A stretch of 64,000 nucleotides of DNA from a virus. The position numbers were made by a program, and so were the translations under genes. The notes under the pieces were generated by a model. It worked only from the letters and a program-made list of their open reading frames with translations, was not told the origin of the DNA and did not search any database. The DNA is taken from positions 92,564 through 156,563 of IMG/VR virus record IMGVR_UViG_3300028384_000991; one strand, written 5' to 3'. Shown here in pieces: positions 50,819 through 59,853 of this stretch; within the stretch, counting starts at the first letter, position 1; the number at the start of each line of letters is the position of its first letter.

Positions 50819-51513
50819 TTCCAGTTGTCCTTGCACCATTGATCGACGCAGTTGTGTGGATGAGGTTCTCCGTGAAACACTGCGACACAGGTTTCAGGTT
50901 TAATTTTAGGTTCTCCTGGAATAACAAAATTTCTAACACCGTTGATTCGTGTCATTTCAGGTTTGCCTCGCATTTCCCATTTGTAACTTTGAATCCATTC
51001 ATCAGGCCAAAAACAAAAATCATTTCTTACTTGACTATAGATCCAATCTTGGTCTCCATGCATACGTTTTGTTGCAACAAACTGTTGCTCAACAAAATTT
51101 TTCCATACGTGATCTTGTGTACCTGACTTTAGTCTAAACACACTCGAGTTCATCTTTTTCCAGTCTGGTCTTAGGTGCCTATTAAAATCTTTACAGATAC
51201 AAAACTTATCTTCATTGTATGTAAACAAATGATCAATATTATTGAAAATAATTACATCAAGGTCGAAGTAAAGAATATTACCATTAATAGAAAGATTAGG
51301 ATCAAAGAACATAGGTTTGTACCACCATCCAGTAATCGGAAGACTTGGCAGTGGTAAAACCCTAATGCCTGCTTGTATACCTGCAGAGTTATCTGTGTAA
51401 CAAACAAATTCATATGGAACAGTGGTATTTCGTGCAACCATGTTGGCCAACACGTTTACATATTCTGCACTATATTTGTCGCCCCACTTAAGGCATACAA
51501 CATAGTTCTTCAT
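50815..51513 (-). CDS. GT-A-type glycosyltransferase (GT8-like)
   Basis: This 232-residue protein begins MKNYVVCLKWGDKYSAE, has a DLDVIIFNN metal-binding DxD-type motif near residue 85, then HGDQDWIYSQ and HGEPHPHNC near the end. These resemble GT8-like retaining transferases. It overlaps the HAD gene by four bases. The acceptor is unknown. Confidence 0.65.
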   Translation of the reverse strand: MKNYVVCLKWGDKYSAEYVNVLANMVARNTTVPYEFVCYTDNSAGIQAGIRVLPLPSLPITGWWYKPMFFDPNLSINGNILYFDLDVIIFNNIDHLFTYNEDKFCICKDFNRHLRPDWKKMNSSVFRLKSGTQDHVWKNFVEQQFVATKRMHGDQDWIYSQVRNDFCFWPDEWIQSYKWEMRGKPEMTRINGVRNFVIPGEPKIKPETCVAVFHGEPHPHNCVDQWCKDNWK

Positions 51514-51516
51514 TGT

Positions 51517-51966
51517 TTAACCTTCGTAGATTGCTGAATTTGCGCCGTGCTCTGCACATTCGACTTTTACACAATAACAACGATTGTTTGTCTGTTCTCT
51601 AATAAGTTTGTCAGCAAAATTAAATGCGTGTTCTGCAAACTTCTCTGCACCCACACCGTCAAAGATACGTAGTTCTGCTAAACCTTTTCTTTCAAGTTCA
51701 CGCATAGTTCTCATTTCTGGATCTGCTGAATCAACTACAACTTTGTGATCAAAACTATCTTCGAGCCATGCCTTCAAAGGTTTAAGTCCACCAAAGTCAA
51801 CTGCCCAGTTTTTGTTATCCAAATGATCACAACCAAATGTAAATGTAAATGCTAAACTGTAACCATGTAGCAAATGACAGTGTGAGTGATCTGCGTTTGG
51901 CTGTCTAAAGACTGCCGAAAGGCCAATGTTATGACCATAGTGTTTTGTGCTATAATGTTTTGCCAT
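51517..51966 (-). CDS. queD: QueD-like 6-carboxytetrahydropterin synthase homologue
   Basis: This 149-residue T-fold protein has CHLLHGYSLAF near residue 30, VDFGGLKPLK, FDHKVVV and ECAEHGANSAIY at the end. QueD makes the pterin precursor of 7-deazaguanine (preQ0). One usual zinc His is Tyr here (HGY rather than HGH) and the AAH element is AVF, a variant also found in some marine bacteria. It is the second candidate pathway gene besides DpdA. It has its own consensus promoter and a leader that could fold into a pseudoknot. Confidence 0.8.
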   Translation of the reverse strand: MAKHYSTKHYGHNIGLSAVFRQPNADHSHCHLLHGYSLAFTFTFGCDHLDNKNWAVDFGGLKPLKAWLEDSFDHKVVVDSADPEMRTMRELERKGLAELRIFDGVGAEKFAEHAFNFADKLIREQTNNRCYCVKVECAEHGANSAIYEG

Positions 51967-52026
51967 TTTTATCTCCTATATAATAATGGCGGCAGAATTA
52001 GAAGGGTTGACGCCAAGTCCTTTATT
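51967..52026 (-). promoter_or_regulatory. queD leader with possible H-type pseudoknot
   Basis: In the minus-strand RNA, AAGG (52022-52019) can pair with CCTT (52005-52002) and TGGCG (52015-52011) with CGCCA (51991-51987), interleaved as an H-type pseudoknot. It is followed by AGGAG before the ATG. It does not match known preQ1 riboswitch consensus as I recall it. This is a structural guess only. Confidence 0.35.
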
Positions 52027-52032
52027 CTATAT

Positions 52033-52061
52033 ATTATAGAATATTTTTTATTCTTTGTCAA
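52033..52061 (-). promoter_or_regulatory. Consensus early promoter for queD
   Basis: TTGACA (52061-52056), 17 bases, TATAAT (52038-52033). The start at 51966 leaves a leader of about 60 bases, unusually long for this genome. Confidence 0.8.
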
Positions 52062-52686
52062 CCGGTAAATGTCCATAATGATGCATTTTGGCGGCTACAA
52101 GAGGAATTAGTTTTTTACGCATTGTATTGAAACTTACAGTAATTCTTTTGTCTGTTGGATTTGGATCAGTTCTGTGTTCAAGCCAACTTGGAAAAATCAA
52201 CAGCAATCCTGTGCGTGGCATACAACTTGCAAAATAACTGCTGTATGGATTTTGATTTTCAAACACGTCATTCATTCTTAAAGGACGCAAAGGTGATTCA
52301 AAAATTAGTGGACAACTGCCTTCATCAACATATGGATAGAATGCGCCACTAACAACACTACCTTCGTGCCTGTGTTTATCAACGTGTCCGTCTTTGCCTA
52401 AAACATTAAACCAACTTGTGCCTAAGATACTTTCTTCAAGTCCTGCATCTTGGCAGTATAAATCAATACAATTTTGTATATCTGCTCTTAATTTTTTTAG
52501 TTCTGGATTGAACAGAAATTCTTCGTCACCGTTAATAAAACTGCTGGTGCCTCCAATGATTAATCCATGGTCACCAGTTTCGTAGTTTTCAATTATTTCT
52601 AAACACTTTTTAATTTCACTATGATCGCTTAGATCAAATGCACTTACAAGTGTAGGAAATAGTGATAGATTTTCTTGGTTATACAT
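52048..52686 (-). CDS. 2OG-Fe(II) oxygenase family protein
   Basis: This 212-residue protein is like short phage 2OG oxygenases: KHRHEGSVVSGAFYPYV near residue 115 gives the first ligands, TGLLLIFPSWLEHRT near 172 the second His, and KRITVSFNT the oxoglutarate Arg. The start is ATG at 52686, overlapping the upstream stop. Substrate unknown. Confidence 0.75.
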   Translation of the reverse strand: MYNQENLSLFPTLVSAFDLSDHSEIKKCLEIIENYETGDHGLIIGGTSSFINGDEEFLFNPELKKLRADIQNCIDLYCQDAGLEESILGTSWFNVLGKDGHVDKHRHEGSVVSGAFYPYVDEGSCPLIFESPLRPLRMNDVFENQNPYSSYFASCMPRTGLLLIFPSWLEHRTDPNPTDKRITVSFNTMRKKLIPLVAAKMHHYGHLPVDKE

Positions 52687-53293
52687 CACTATAGTTTAAC
52701 ATCTCTTTGAACTGTGTCAAGTTATAAAATGATACATTTTCCATTTTCCAACTGTCGGGCATTTTCCATCCTTCTTGATTAAAGATTCTAAATTGTTTGT
52801 CGGAATATCTTTCAAATAGTTTTGAAATTTGATGAATCCAGAAACTTGGGTCTACTGCACGAGAATCTGCACTTTCGTAATTTGGTGTACCTTTGTAGAT
52901 ATTGTTTACAGTATTAGTTTTGCTGTGTAAGTCGAATCCTAACAAATCTATAGTTTCGTCACCTTTTGATAAAAGACAACCTATAAAAACAGCATACGGT
53001 CCACTGCCCCAATGAAATGGCTGATCCTTTTTTTGATCAGTTGAATACCAAAGTGGTGGAACAGCATTTATATTGTGCTTACCTGCAAATTCATCCTGCC
53101 AATCAGTTCTTGTCCAAATTCCTGATTTAAGATTAACGTATTTCTTAACTACTTCACGTACCATGCGTCTGTCACAACATACAATATGTCGTACTTTCGC
53201 TTCTCTGAAAATAGCATTACAGCCTACTTTTACGCAGTCTATATTATCTAATTTAATGCCTTTACGGCTTTCTCCGTTACCAATTATGAGCAT
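52679..53293 (-). CDS. Possible DUF115/MptE-like sugar or pyrophosphate enzyme
   Basis: This 204-residue protein begins MLIIGNGESRKGIKLD, with a GCNAIFRE and DRRMV segment and later SGPYAVFIGCLL and DLLGFDL. This Rossmann-like order recalls DUF115/MptE or sialyltransferase (GT42)-like proteins. It is divergent from the plus-strand fibre gene, sharing a short AT-rich intergenic region. The reaction is unknown. Confidence 0.5.
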   Translation of the reverse strand: MLIIGNGESRKGIKLDNIDCVKVGCNAIFREAKVRHIVCCDRRMVREVVKKYVNLKSGIWTRTDWQDEFAGKHNINAVPPLWYSTDQKKDQPFHWGSGPYAVFIGCLLSKGDETIDLLGFDLHSKTNTVNNIYKGTPNYESADSRAVDPSFWIHQISKLFERYSDKQFRIFNQEGWKMPDSWKMENVSFYNLTQFKEMLNYSDV

Positions 53294-53302
53294 ACGGTAT
53301 TT

Positions 53303-53310
53303 AATAAATA
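53303..53310 (+). promoter_or_regulatory. Plus-strand late box AATAAATA
   Basis: It lies 27 bases upstream of the fibre ATG at 53338, within an AT-palindrome (TATTTAATAAATA at 53298-53310), with TAGGAAAAATA before the ATG. The palindrome could also serve the divergent gene. Confidence 0.5.
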
Positions 53311-53337
53311 CATATAACGATAGGAAAAATACTGGCT

Positions 53338-56300
53338 ATGCCTACAGCAATACACGACATATTTAGATTTATTAAACTTTATTCACCCGATGGAAGCACT
53401 CTTGAGCAGACTCTTGAGGCAGATGCTATCAATGATACCTTACAAATGCGTAGAGGTGATGGTGTAAGTTGGAGTGTACCAACAACATCACCAGGAGGCA
53501 CTATTGCTGTAACTGTAGGATTTCATACTGGTACAGGACAAGCAACAGGTGCATTTTATCTTGACGGAACAGAACGTAACACTATAACGCTGGTTAAAGG
53601 ACAAACATATATCTTTGATCAAAGCGATGCATCGAATGCAGGATATGGTGGCTACAACCACCCTATGACATTTAGTAATACCGATGACGGTGCAGTAAGT
53701 GGTGCAATCAGTGGCGAAGAATATGCAACAGGAGTAACATATCTTATTGATGATAATCCTGTATCAAAGACAATTTATAGACAAGATTTTACAACCACAA
53801 CTAATAGAAAAATTAAAATTGAGTTGAATGACTCTGCTCCGGGTACACTTTATTATTGTTCACATGATAACATTGATCAAGGTGGTCAAATACTAACAAC
53901 TGCCGGCAATGATCTTATGATGATCAATGTGGACTACAGTTTAGATGTTCCTCCGGGTACAACAAACATAGAATTAACAGATGTTAATGCAGGAACTACA
54001 CACGTAGAATTATCCTCAGCAGGTGGCATCCAATTAACAAGAAAGAATGCAAACGAAATAGAAATCAGTTCTTTTGCTGTAGCAGAAATTGATACACTGC
54101 ATACTGTAACAACAAGAAACGCAATCACAACCAATAAACTCTATATGGAAGATATTGAAGTTGGCGATGTTACAAGTGCAACACAAGACGGCTTTGTATC
54201 TCCGAGTTCAGAATTCTTAGGAACTGGTAGGGTTGATGATGCTCTAAGACTTGCTGTTGATCAAAGAGAAATCACAACAAACACAGTAACGCAAACATTT
54301 ACATTTAATAGCCAAGCGGCACCAGGTGTGCTGAACTATACAATTGGTTATCAATTAGATAGCGGAACATCAGCAACTTCTGTAACAGCAAGTATTCAAA
54401 GATACAACACTGTAACAACTATCTGGGAAACATTAGATACAGTAAGTGGTATAGGCGGGATTCCATATGAAGTTTCCAATATGTACAACGAAGCAAGTGC
54501 TTCAGGCGGACAGTATAGAGTTGTGTTTAACATTGCAGGTAACACAGGAACTATTACTCTTGAACTTCAAGCATATTACGAAATTTTAGAAATTACAAAT
54601 AATCCTGTGCTTAGAACTGAAAGTGCAGTAGGTACATTAAGAACACGTGACCTTGCACCATTAGGTGTAAACGATATCGGTAGAGGCAGTGAGCCATATG
54701 ACAATGTATATGCTAATACATTCCATGGACACTTGGTAGGAACATTCGACGGTGATCTAACAGGATCGTTATACACAGATGATTCAACGCTATTAGTTGA
54801 TGCTACCAGCGGTACAATATATGGTTCTACTCTTGCAGATACTACATCAGTTATTGGCAACGTTGAGTTTGCAGACAATATAAAACTGATGATCGGTAAT
54901 TCAGATGATTTACAAATTTGGCACGACGGTCTTAACAGTTATATTAGAGATAATGGCACTGGAAAACTACGTGTTCAAACAAATCATTATCAATTATTAA
55001 ATGCGGGTGATAACAGTCCATTTATAGAAGCCACAAGCCTTGGCACTATTATCTATCATAATGGTTCAGATATAATTACAACCCAAACTACTGGGGCAGA
55101 TCTAAGAGGTAACTTAACGTTAACTGTACCATCAGGCACTGTAACAGCACCTGGAGGATTTTTTGGTGACTTAACTGGTTCAGTATTCGGACCAGACTCA
55201 ACTACTGTAATTGATAACAATGGTGTTGTTACAGGTGAAGTAAACAACGCAAACGTCGGCACAGGTAATCTTGATGCAGGAAATATCACAGACGGTATAA
55301 TGACAATTACAAATGGTGTAGGTACAGCATTTACAGAAATTGAATCTACACTGTTTGACGGTGTGCTTGAAGGTGATGTCTACGGCAATGATGGAACAAG
55401 TCAACTTGTAGACGCAACAGCAAATCAAATTGTTGGCGAAGTTAATGCAGATACAAACAAAACAGGTGCATTAACTATTGCATCTGATACAAGTGTTACA
55501 GTAAACGGTACTGGTGTAATTGCATTTAACAGTGGTGTGGGTGTTGATGCAAATGGTAAACTTGTAAACAGTTCTAATGCGGCACAACCATTTACTATTG
55601 GCAGTCCCGTTACTATTGAAAAAGAATTTAGAGCATTTCCAGGTGCTCAAGAAAAGCAGTTATATACAAATGTAACAACTGGAACTTATGCAATTGACAC
55701 CAGCGACACACAAAACGTTTATTGGAACCAACCAAGTGGTGCTCTTGTTGCTAACTTTACTAATTTAAACACTGATACACAAAGACAAAGACGTGTAAGA
55801 ATACACATCAACCAAGGCGGCACACCATTTATTCCTGACATTGAAATTAACGGTGTAACTCAAAGTGCTACTAATTTAGGTAATGGTGAAATTACAGGTG
55901 TTGCAAATCAATTAACAATTTTAGAATATACATTCTACAGAACACATACTAATGTTTGGGAAATCTATGTTCAGCAGATAGATGGAAGTAATCAATTTGA
56001 AACAAATATTACAGATCGAAATGTAACTGTAAACTTACAAGACAATCAAGCAGATGCTTTAAGTTTTGATACAGTAGGTAAAGCAGATATTCTAAAAATT
56101 ATTACAACAGATAGTGCAGAAGGTATTGAAAGTAGCGGTAATATCAAAGGAAATACACTGCAAGTTAATGATACAACCAGTGCTGTGACACAGTTAGTTG
56201 ATAAGACTACAGGTGTTACTGCTGACTTTGCAATGGGTAATATTGTACTAAACAATTCAAATCTTGTTGCAGGTGCAACTGCTGTGTTTACACTTACGTC

Positions 56301-56475
56301 TTCGTTTATCAATGCTAATAGTATGGTTATGGTAAATCATACCAGTGGAGGAACTATAGGATCGTATATGTTTAATACAACTCCAGCGGCTGGTACTTGT
56401 CAAATCCACGTAACAAATATATCAGGCGGACCGTTAGGTGAAGCCATTACTATTAAGTTTCTTGTTATTGGTTAA
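53338..56475 (+). CDS. Large tail fibre protein on the plus strand
   Basis: This 1045-residue protein contains a cupredoxin-like region near the N-terminus, with H108 (NHPMTF) and C174/H176 (YYCSH), but lacking the Met ligand. Fibre repeats follow: DLTGSLYTDDSTLLVD near residue 473, NSDDLQIWHDGLNSYIRD near 520, and GDLTGSVFGPDS near 610. The same repeat unit is found on the other strand at 40.4 kb. It is probably a receptor-binding fibre. Its orientation opposite to its neighbours is notable. Confidence 0.7.
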   Translation: MPTAIHDIFRFIKLYSPDGSTLEQTLEADAINDTLQMRRGDGVSWSVPTTSPGGTIAVTVGFHTGTGQATGAFYLDGTERNTITLVKGQTYIFDQSDASNAGYGGYNHPMTFSNTDDGAVSGAISGEEYATGVTYLIDDNPVSKTIYRQDFTTTTNRKIKIELNDSAPGTLYYCSHDNIDQGGQILTTAGNDLMMINVDYSLDVPPGTTNIELTDVNAGTTHVELSSAGGIQLTRKNANEIEISSFAVAEIDTLHTVTTRNAITTNKLYMEDIEVGDVTSATQDGFVSPSSEFLGTGRVDDALRLAVDQREITTNTVTQTFTFNSQAAPGVLNYTIGYQLDSGTSATSVTASIQRYNTVTTIWETLDTVSGIGGIPYEVSNMYNEASASGGQYRVVFNIAGNTGTITLELQAYYEILEITNNPVLRTESAVGTLRTRDLAPLGVNDIGRGSEPYDNVYANTFHGHLVGTFDGDLTGSLYTDDSTLLVDATSGTIYGSTLADTTSVIGNVEFADNIKLMIGNSDDLQIWHDGLNSYIRDNGTGKLRVQTNHYQLLNAGDNSPFIEATSLGTIIYHNGSDIITTQTTGADLRGNLTLTVPSGTVTAPGGFFGDLTGSVFGPDSTTVIDNNGVVTGEVNNANVGTGNLDAGNITDGIMTITNGVGTAFTEIESTLFDGVLEGDVYGNDGTSQLVDATANQIVGEVNADTNKTGALTIASDTSVTVNGTGVIAFNSGVGVDANGKLVNSSNAAQPFTIGSPVTIEKEFRAFPGAQEKQLYTNVTTGTYAIDTSDTQNVYWNQPSGALVANFTNLNTDTQRQRRVRIHINQGGTPFIPDIEINGVTQSATNLGNGEITGVANQLTILEYTFYRTHTNVWEIYVQQIDGSNQFETNITDRNVTVNLQDNQADALSFDTVGKADILKIITTDSAEGIESSGNIKGNTLQVNDTTSAVTQLVDKTTGVTADFAMGNIVLNNSNLVAGATAVFTLTSSFINANSMVMVNHTSGGTIGSYMFNTTPAAGTCQIHVTNISGGPLGEAITIKFLVIG

Positions 56476-56777
56476 TTTTTAAGATCGTTTTTAAGTTTTT
56501 TAATTTCTTCTATAACGTATTCAAACTTTTCAGTTGTACGTTGAAGAAGTTTATTAAGATCTCTAACAGCATAGATTACCCACCACCACCAAGTAAATGC
56601 AACCACTGCAAAACTCAGTGCTACAAATCCAATAAAGTAATCTGTGTATGTTTCAAAGTCAAAGAATACGATAAGACACAATACTGTAAGAGCAGTCAAA
56701 GGTGCTACCTTACCTACCCAACTCCAAATAGTGACCTGTCGTGCGATTGAAATTTTTTCTTTTAGATTTTTAAACAA
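56472..56777 (-). CDS. Two-helix membrane protein with coiled coil
   Basis: This 101-residue protein has two hydrophobic helices (LTALTVLCLIVFF and FIGFVALSFAVVAFTWWWWV) and a C-terminal coiled coil (KLLQRTTEKFEYVIEEIKK). It is convergent with the fibre gene. Holin or anchor roles are possible, but there is no direct evidence. Confidence 0.55.
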   Translation of the reverse strand: MFKNLKEKISIARQVTIWSWVGKVAPLTALTVLCLIVFFDFETYTDYFIGFVALSFAVVAFTWWWWVIYAVRDLNKLLQRTTEKFEYVIEEIKKLKNDLKN

Positions 56778-56780
56778 TGT

Positions 56781-57908
56781 CTACCCCTCAATATGACCAA
56801 AGGGTTTCCATTCTCCTGGTGTACCTTCACGTACACATATAAAGCCTATCCACCCACCTGGTACTGGTTCGTTATTCCAAATAATATCACCTTTGCTCCA
56901 TAACCCTGTGTCTGGAGCGGCACTTCCTCTTCCAAACTTCTTTCCTTCAAATTTGATTGGTCCTGCAACTTCAAAATTTGTGCTCGGATTAGAAACACCA
57001 AATCCCACTTTACCAAACACAGAAACTTTTGTTTCACTGTTACCTGCTTGACCGATGGTAACGTGTCCGTATGGTGAAATTGTAATTCTTGGTGTATTAT
57101 CAGTTATAACTTTTAGTTCAGATGTAGAATATGTTCCAAGTTTAACTGACTCGTGTTCCGGATCAACAATAAATTCTGCACGTTCACTGCTAATGCTTAA
57201 CTGTCCGTTTGGTGCTTCTGTACCAATAGACATACGCATTGATGCGCCGTCCCAGAATATAAAGTCGTCAACGTTTAAGTCCCCGTCAACAATCAATCCT
57301 TGTAGTCTGCCTACTGTGCGTAGACTTGAATTAGTAACTGTTTCGCCTAATGTTGTTGATGTAATAACAGGAACATTATCAATTTGATAAGATGCTTCTC
57401 TATGCAAATCAATTGATTCACTGCTATAAAGCCTTGAAGGGTTTGTTTGTAAGATAAACGATTTAATTGTACCTTCTCCTTGCCACACAAGACCCTTACC
57501 AATTGGAGAGTCTCCGTTGCTGGAGTCGAACATTAATGAATCGCTTCTTTGTTGCCTAATGTCAGCAGTAAGTTCATTTACGTGTAAACTGTTACACTCA
57601 AGATGTCCTTCTACTGTTAATGCACCTTGTACTGTTGTATCACCTGCAATATTATCTGTGTTTACAGTGTCAACAGTAATGCCATTGTTATCCACAAGCA
57701 AGATAGTTCTATTTGCATTATCAGCAATACCTGTACTACGGAATTGCGTGATCTTTCCACCCTGGATATGATTACCAGTTAACTGTCTTTCTTGAATAGG
57801 TTGCTGAGGCACAACACGATTTGCTATGATTTCAATAGCCTCACCGAGTTCTTGTAAACCTGCTTTTACCTTTAGGATTTCATTATTGTCAATGTCATTG
57901 TACTGCAT
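56781..57908 (-). CDS. Virion structural protein, fibre-like
   Basis: This 375-residue protein begins MQYNDIDNNEILKVKAGLQE, then is beta-repetitive (IGTEAPNGQLSISSERAEF) and ends WKPFGHIEG. It probably forms a fibre or collar. A GATAAATA box ends exactly five bases before the ATG without a Shine-Dalgarno, suggesting a leaderless late mRNA. Confidence 0.6.
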   Translation of the reverse strand: MQYNDIDNNEILKVKAGLQELGEAIEIIANRVVPQQPIQERQLTGNHIQGGKITQFRSTGIADNANRTILLVDNNGITVDTVNTDNIAGDTTVQGALTVEGHLECNSLHVNELTADIRQQRSDSLMFDSSNGDSPIGKGLVWQGEGTIKSFILQTNPSRLYSSESIDLHREASYQIDNVPVITSTTLGETVTNSSLRTVGRLQGLIVDGDLNVDDFIFWDGASMRMSIGTEAPNGQLSISSERAEFIVDPEHESVKLGTYSTSELKVITDNTPRITISPYGHVTIGQAGNSETKVSVFGKVGFGVSNPSTNFEVAGPIKFEGKKFGRGSAAPDTGLWSKGDIIWNNEPVPGGWIGFICVREGTPGEWKPFGHIEG

Positions 57909-57913
57909 ATTAG

Positions 57914-57921
57914 TATTTATC
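57914..57921 (-). promoter_or_regulatory. Late promoter box abutting a start codon
   Basis: GATAAATA, then CTAAT, then the ATG at 57908. It overlaps the TAA of the 429-residue gene. Confidence 0.65.
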
Positions 57922-59206
57922 TAACTGCCTTTAGAAGTATAGTATCCGGATTAATCCTTCCATTCAGTTTGATATCTACTGCATTTATTTCATCGAGATA
58001 AGTGTTCAGTTTACGTTTACCTGCGTCTTTGAATTCCTTTAATTTTTCTTCTGGTTTACGCAGTGTTTTTTGTATGCTTTTTTCTTCATCAAATTGTGTT
58101 ATTGTAGTACCTTTGACACTGAGTCCCGTACCTTCTCTTTCTGCGCCGAGTGGGTCAATTACCTTAGCAACGTATTTGCCAATTTTACGTGTTTTAGTAT
58201 TGAATACCCAAAGTTCATTACAGCCTATAATTTCAATAGGATTAACACTGGCTAACTGGAACTTGTCGTCATTGATAGCATACTTGAGTTTTGCAATCAA
58301 CTTTTCTTTGCTTCTTGGTTGTTTCTTACGCGGTTTACGCATTGCTTTTGCTGTGTTAATAACAACATCTAAAGCACCCATATAAAGTTCTAATGCATTT
58401 ACTTTTTTCTTAATCTCTGTTTTGCTGAAAATAGCATATGCTTCTTTTAATTGCGATGCCCAATCTTTTTCTTGGTCAGTAGCATCTGCCTTTAGTTTTG
58501 GTGGATCAAGAACTTCTTTGAGTTCTTTAATCTCAGGAGCATAATAATCTTTGATCTTACGTGCATGAGCCTGTGTAAGTTTAACTTCATAAAAATGCTT
58601 TTTAAAATCAAAACCTTTTGGATTAAACTTTGTTGCATCTTCCAACCAACTGTCTAACCACTCCTGTGGTTTTTCATCCATAAGCCAAGCCTGAGAAGTA
58701 ATACGTTCTTGAATTGTAGGAACATGAACGTTTGATTTCTTTTCTTCTTGTTTCTTTTTTTCTTCTGCTTCTGCTTGTGCAAATGCGTCTGCTTTGTATT
58801 TTAAATCTTCAAGCCATTTATCAATTGTTACATCTGCAGGTTTAGGAGTACCTGATGTTCCTGGCAACGATTCCCAGTACTTGTTATATGCTTCGTTTAC
58901 ATTAGGTCGCCCTAATGTAATCATACGACACATACCACCTAAGGTGCTATGAAATCTACTGTCAGGTATTTTAGCAAATCTATTTGCTTCTTTGACCCAT
59001 TTGTCTTTGCCACGCATATACTCAACAGTCCATAGTTTAAAGTCGCTGGACTTGCAATCTAATCTATAGTAATCGAGTGCGGCATGAATTCTTGAGCCGA
59101 AATCTTTGGGTTCTAACTTTTCCCAATCGTCCCATTGAGGTTCTTGTTTAGATACCTTTGGGGCTCTTACTACTTTTCTTTTTTTGCGAGGGGCTGTCAA
59201 AGCCAT
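57917..59206 (-). CDS. Conserved hypothetical protein (429 residues)
   Basis: This protein is charged and mostly helical, with a Lys-rich N-terminus (APRKKRKVVRAPKVS), a Glu/Lys coiled stretch near residue 150 and a C-terminal alpha/beta part. No motif I recognise. It has a strong early promoter and AAGGAG site, so it is expressed early. Confidence 0.6.
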   Translation of the reverse strand: MALTAPRKKRKVVRAPKVSKQEPQWDDWEKLEPKDFGSRIHAALDYYRLDCKSSDFKLWTVEYMRGKDKWVKEANRFAKIPDSRFHSTLGGMCRMITLGRPNVNEAYNKYWESLPGTSGTPKPADVTIDKWLEDLKYKADAFAQAEAEEKKKQEEKKSNVHVPTIQERITSQAWLMDEKPQEWLDSWLEDATKFNPKGFDFKKHFYEVKLTQAHARKIKDYYAPEIKELKEVLDPPKLKADATDQEKDWASQLKEAYAIFSKTEIKKKVNALELYMGALDVVINTAKAMRKPRKKQPRSKEKLIAKLKYAINDDKFQLASVNPIEIIGCNELWVFNTKTRKIGKYVAKVIDPLGAEREGTGLSVKGTTITQFDEEKSIQKTLRKPEEKLKEFKDAGKRKLNTYLDEINAVDIKLNGRINPDTILLKAVR

Positions 59207-59230
59207 TCATAATCTCCTTAAGTTTTAGTT

Positions 59231-59258
59231 ATTATATATTAAAAAAAATAAAAGTCAA
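59231..59258 (-). promoter_or_regulatory. Early sigma70-type promoter
   Basis: TTGACT (59258-59253), a 16-base T-rich spacer, TATAAT (59236-59231), with a short leader and AAGGAG before the ATG at 59206. Confidence 0.75.
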
Positions 59259-59278
59259 CTAAAAATGGCTTCGAAGTT

Positions 59279-59527
59279 TTAATTTTTTGCAATTTTAGAA
59301 AACAAATTTAGAATTTGTTCCTTGTTTCTTGCTAACTGTTCTTTGCCTTCTTGCCAACTGTTGGCTTGATATTCTTTGATATCATTCCATTCATTAACAA
59401 CCCAACCTTTGATTTTCATTTCGATCGGTTTCTTTTCAGGTACTATTTCGTCTGCCATAGTTTTAGTCACTAATACTGCAAACACTATAGTAATAGCAAT
59501 AAACAAACTTACCATAAGTTTATTCAT
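59279..59527 (-). CDS. Small exported or anchored protein
   Basis: This 82-residue protein starts with a signal/anchor helix (MNKLMVSLFIAITIVFAVLV) followed by a charged region. Possible membrane anchor; no family known. Confidence 0.55.
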   Translation of the reverse strand: MNKLMVSLFIAITIVFAVLVTKTMADEIVPEKKPIEMKIKGWVVNEWNDIKEYQANSWQEGKEQLARNKEQILNLFSKIAKN

Positions 59528-59741
59528 GTAGTTTACCTCCTCTCAATTTAAATTCCCTTTTTAAAAACCACTTGTTTTTATGAAAGTATTCCTTCAATTC
59601 ATACTCTGTAACTGGCCTATGTGTCCACGATAGCACTTCGTCTTTGTGTTTAAACCACATCTCCGATACAAAGTCCCGCCACGGATTTGGTTTAAAATCA
59701 AAAGTATAGTTACATTCTGTATGATTTTGTTTCTCTTCCAC
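59520..59741 (-). CDS. Conserved hypothetical protein
   Basis: This 73-residue aromatic and charged protein (NPWRDFVSEMWFKHKDEVLSW) has a GTG start at 59741, and GGAGG lies ten bases upstream. It overlaps both neighbours. Unknown function. Confidence 0.5.
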   Translation of the reverse strand: MEEKQNHTECNYTFDFKPNPWRDFVSEMWFKHKDEVLSWTHRPVTEYELKEYFHKNKWFLKREFKLRGGKLHE

Positions 59742-59853
59742 TTTTTTTATGCCTCCGCATTACTTGAGTCTTACCATCAGCAATATAGTATCCTGTTATT
59801 TCCCATTCATCTTTTTTCTTTTTAACAGTCTTTGCCTTTTTCTTTTTATGCAT
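59710..59853 (-). CDS. Small Lys-rich protein
   Basis: This 47-residue protein starts MHKKKKAKTVKKKKDEWEI, then has YYIADGKTQVMRRHKKSG. The ATG at 59853 with AAAGAGGA upstream is favoured over a start within the oxygenase gene. The strong basic run suggests nucleic-acid binding. Confidence 0.5.
   Translation of the reverse strand: MHKKKKAKTVKKKKDEWEITGYYIADGKTQVMRRHKKSGRETKSYRM

Noticed and set aside
52679-52724. TTGACA with TATAGT at 21-base spacing upstream of the oxygenase gene
   Set aside because: The spacer is too long for sigma70 promoters and it lies in coding sequence.
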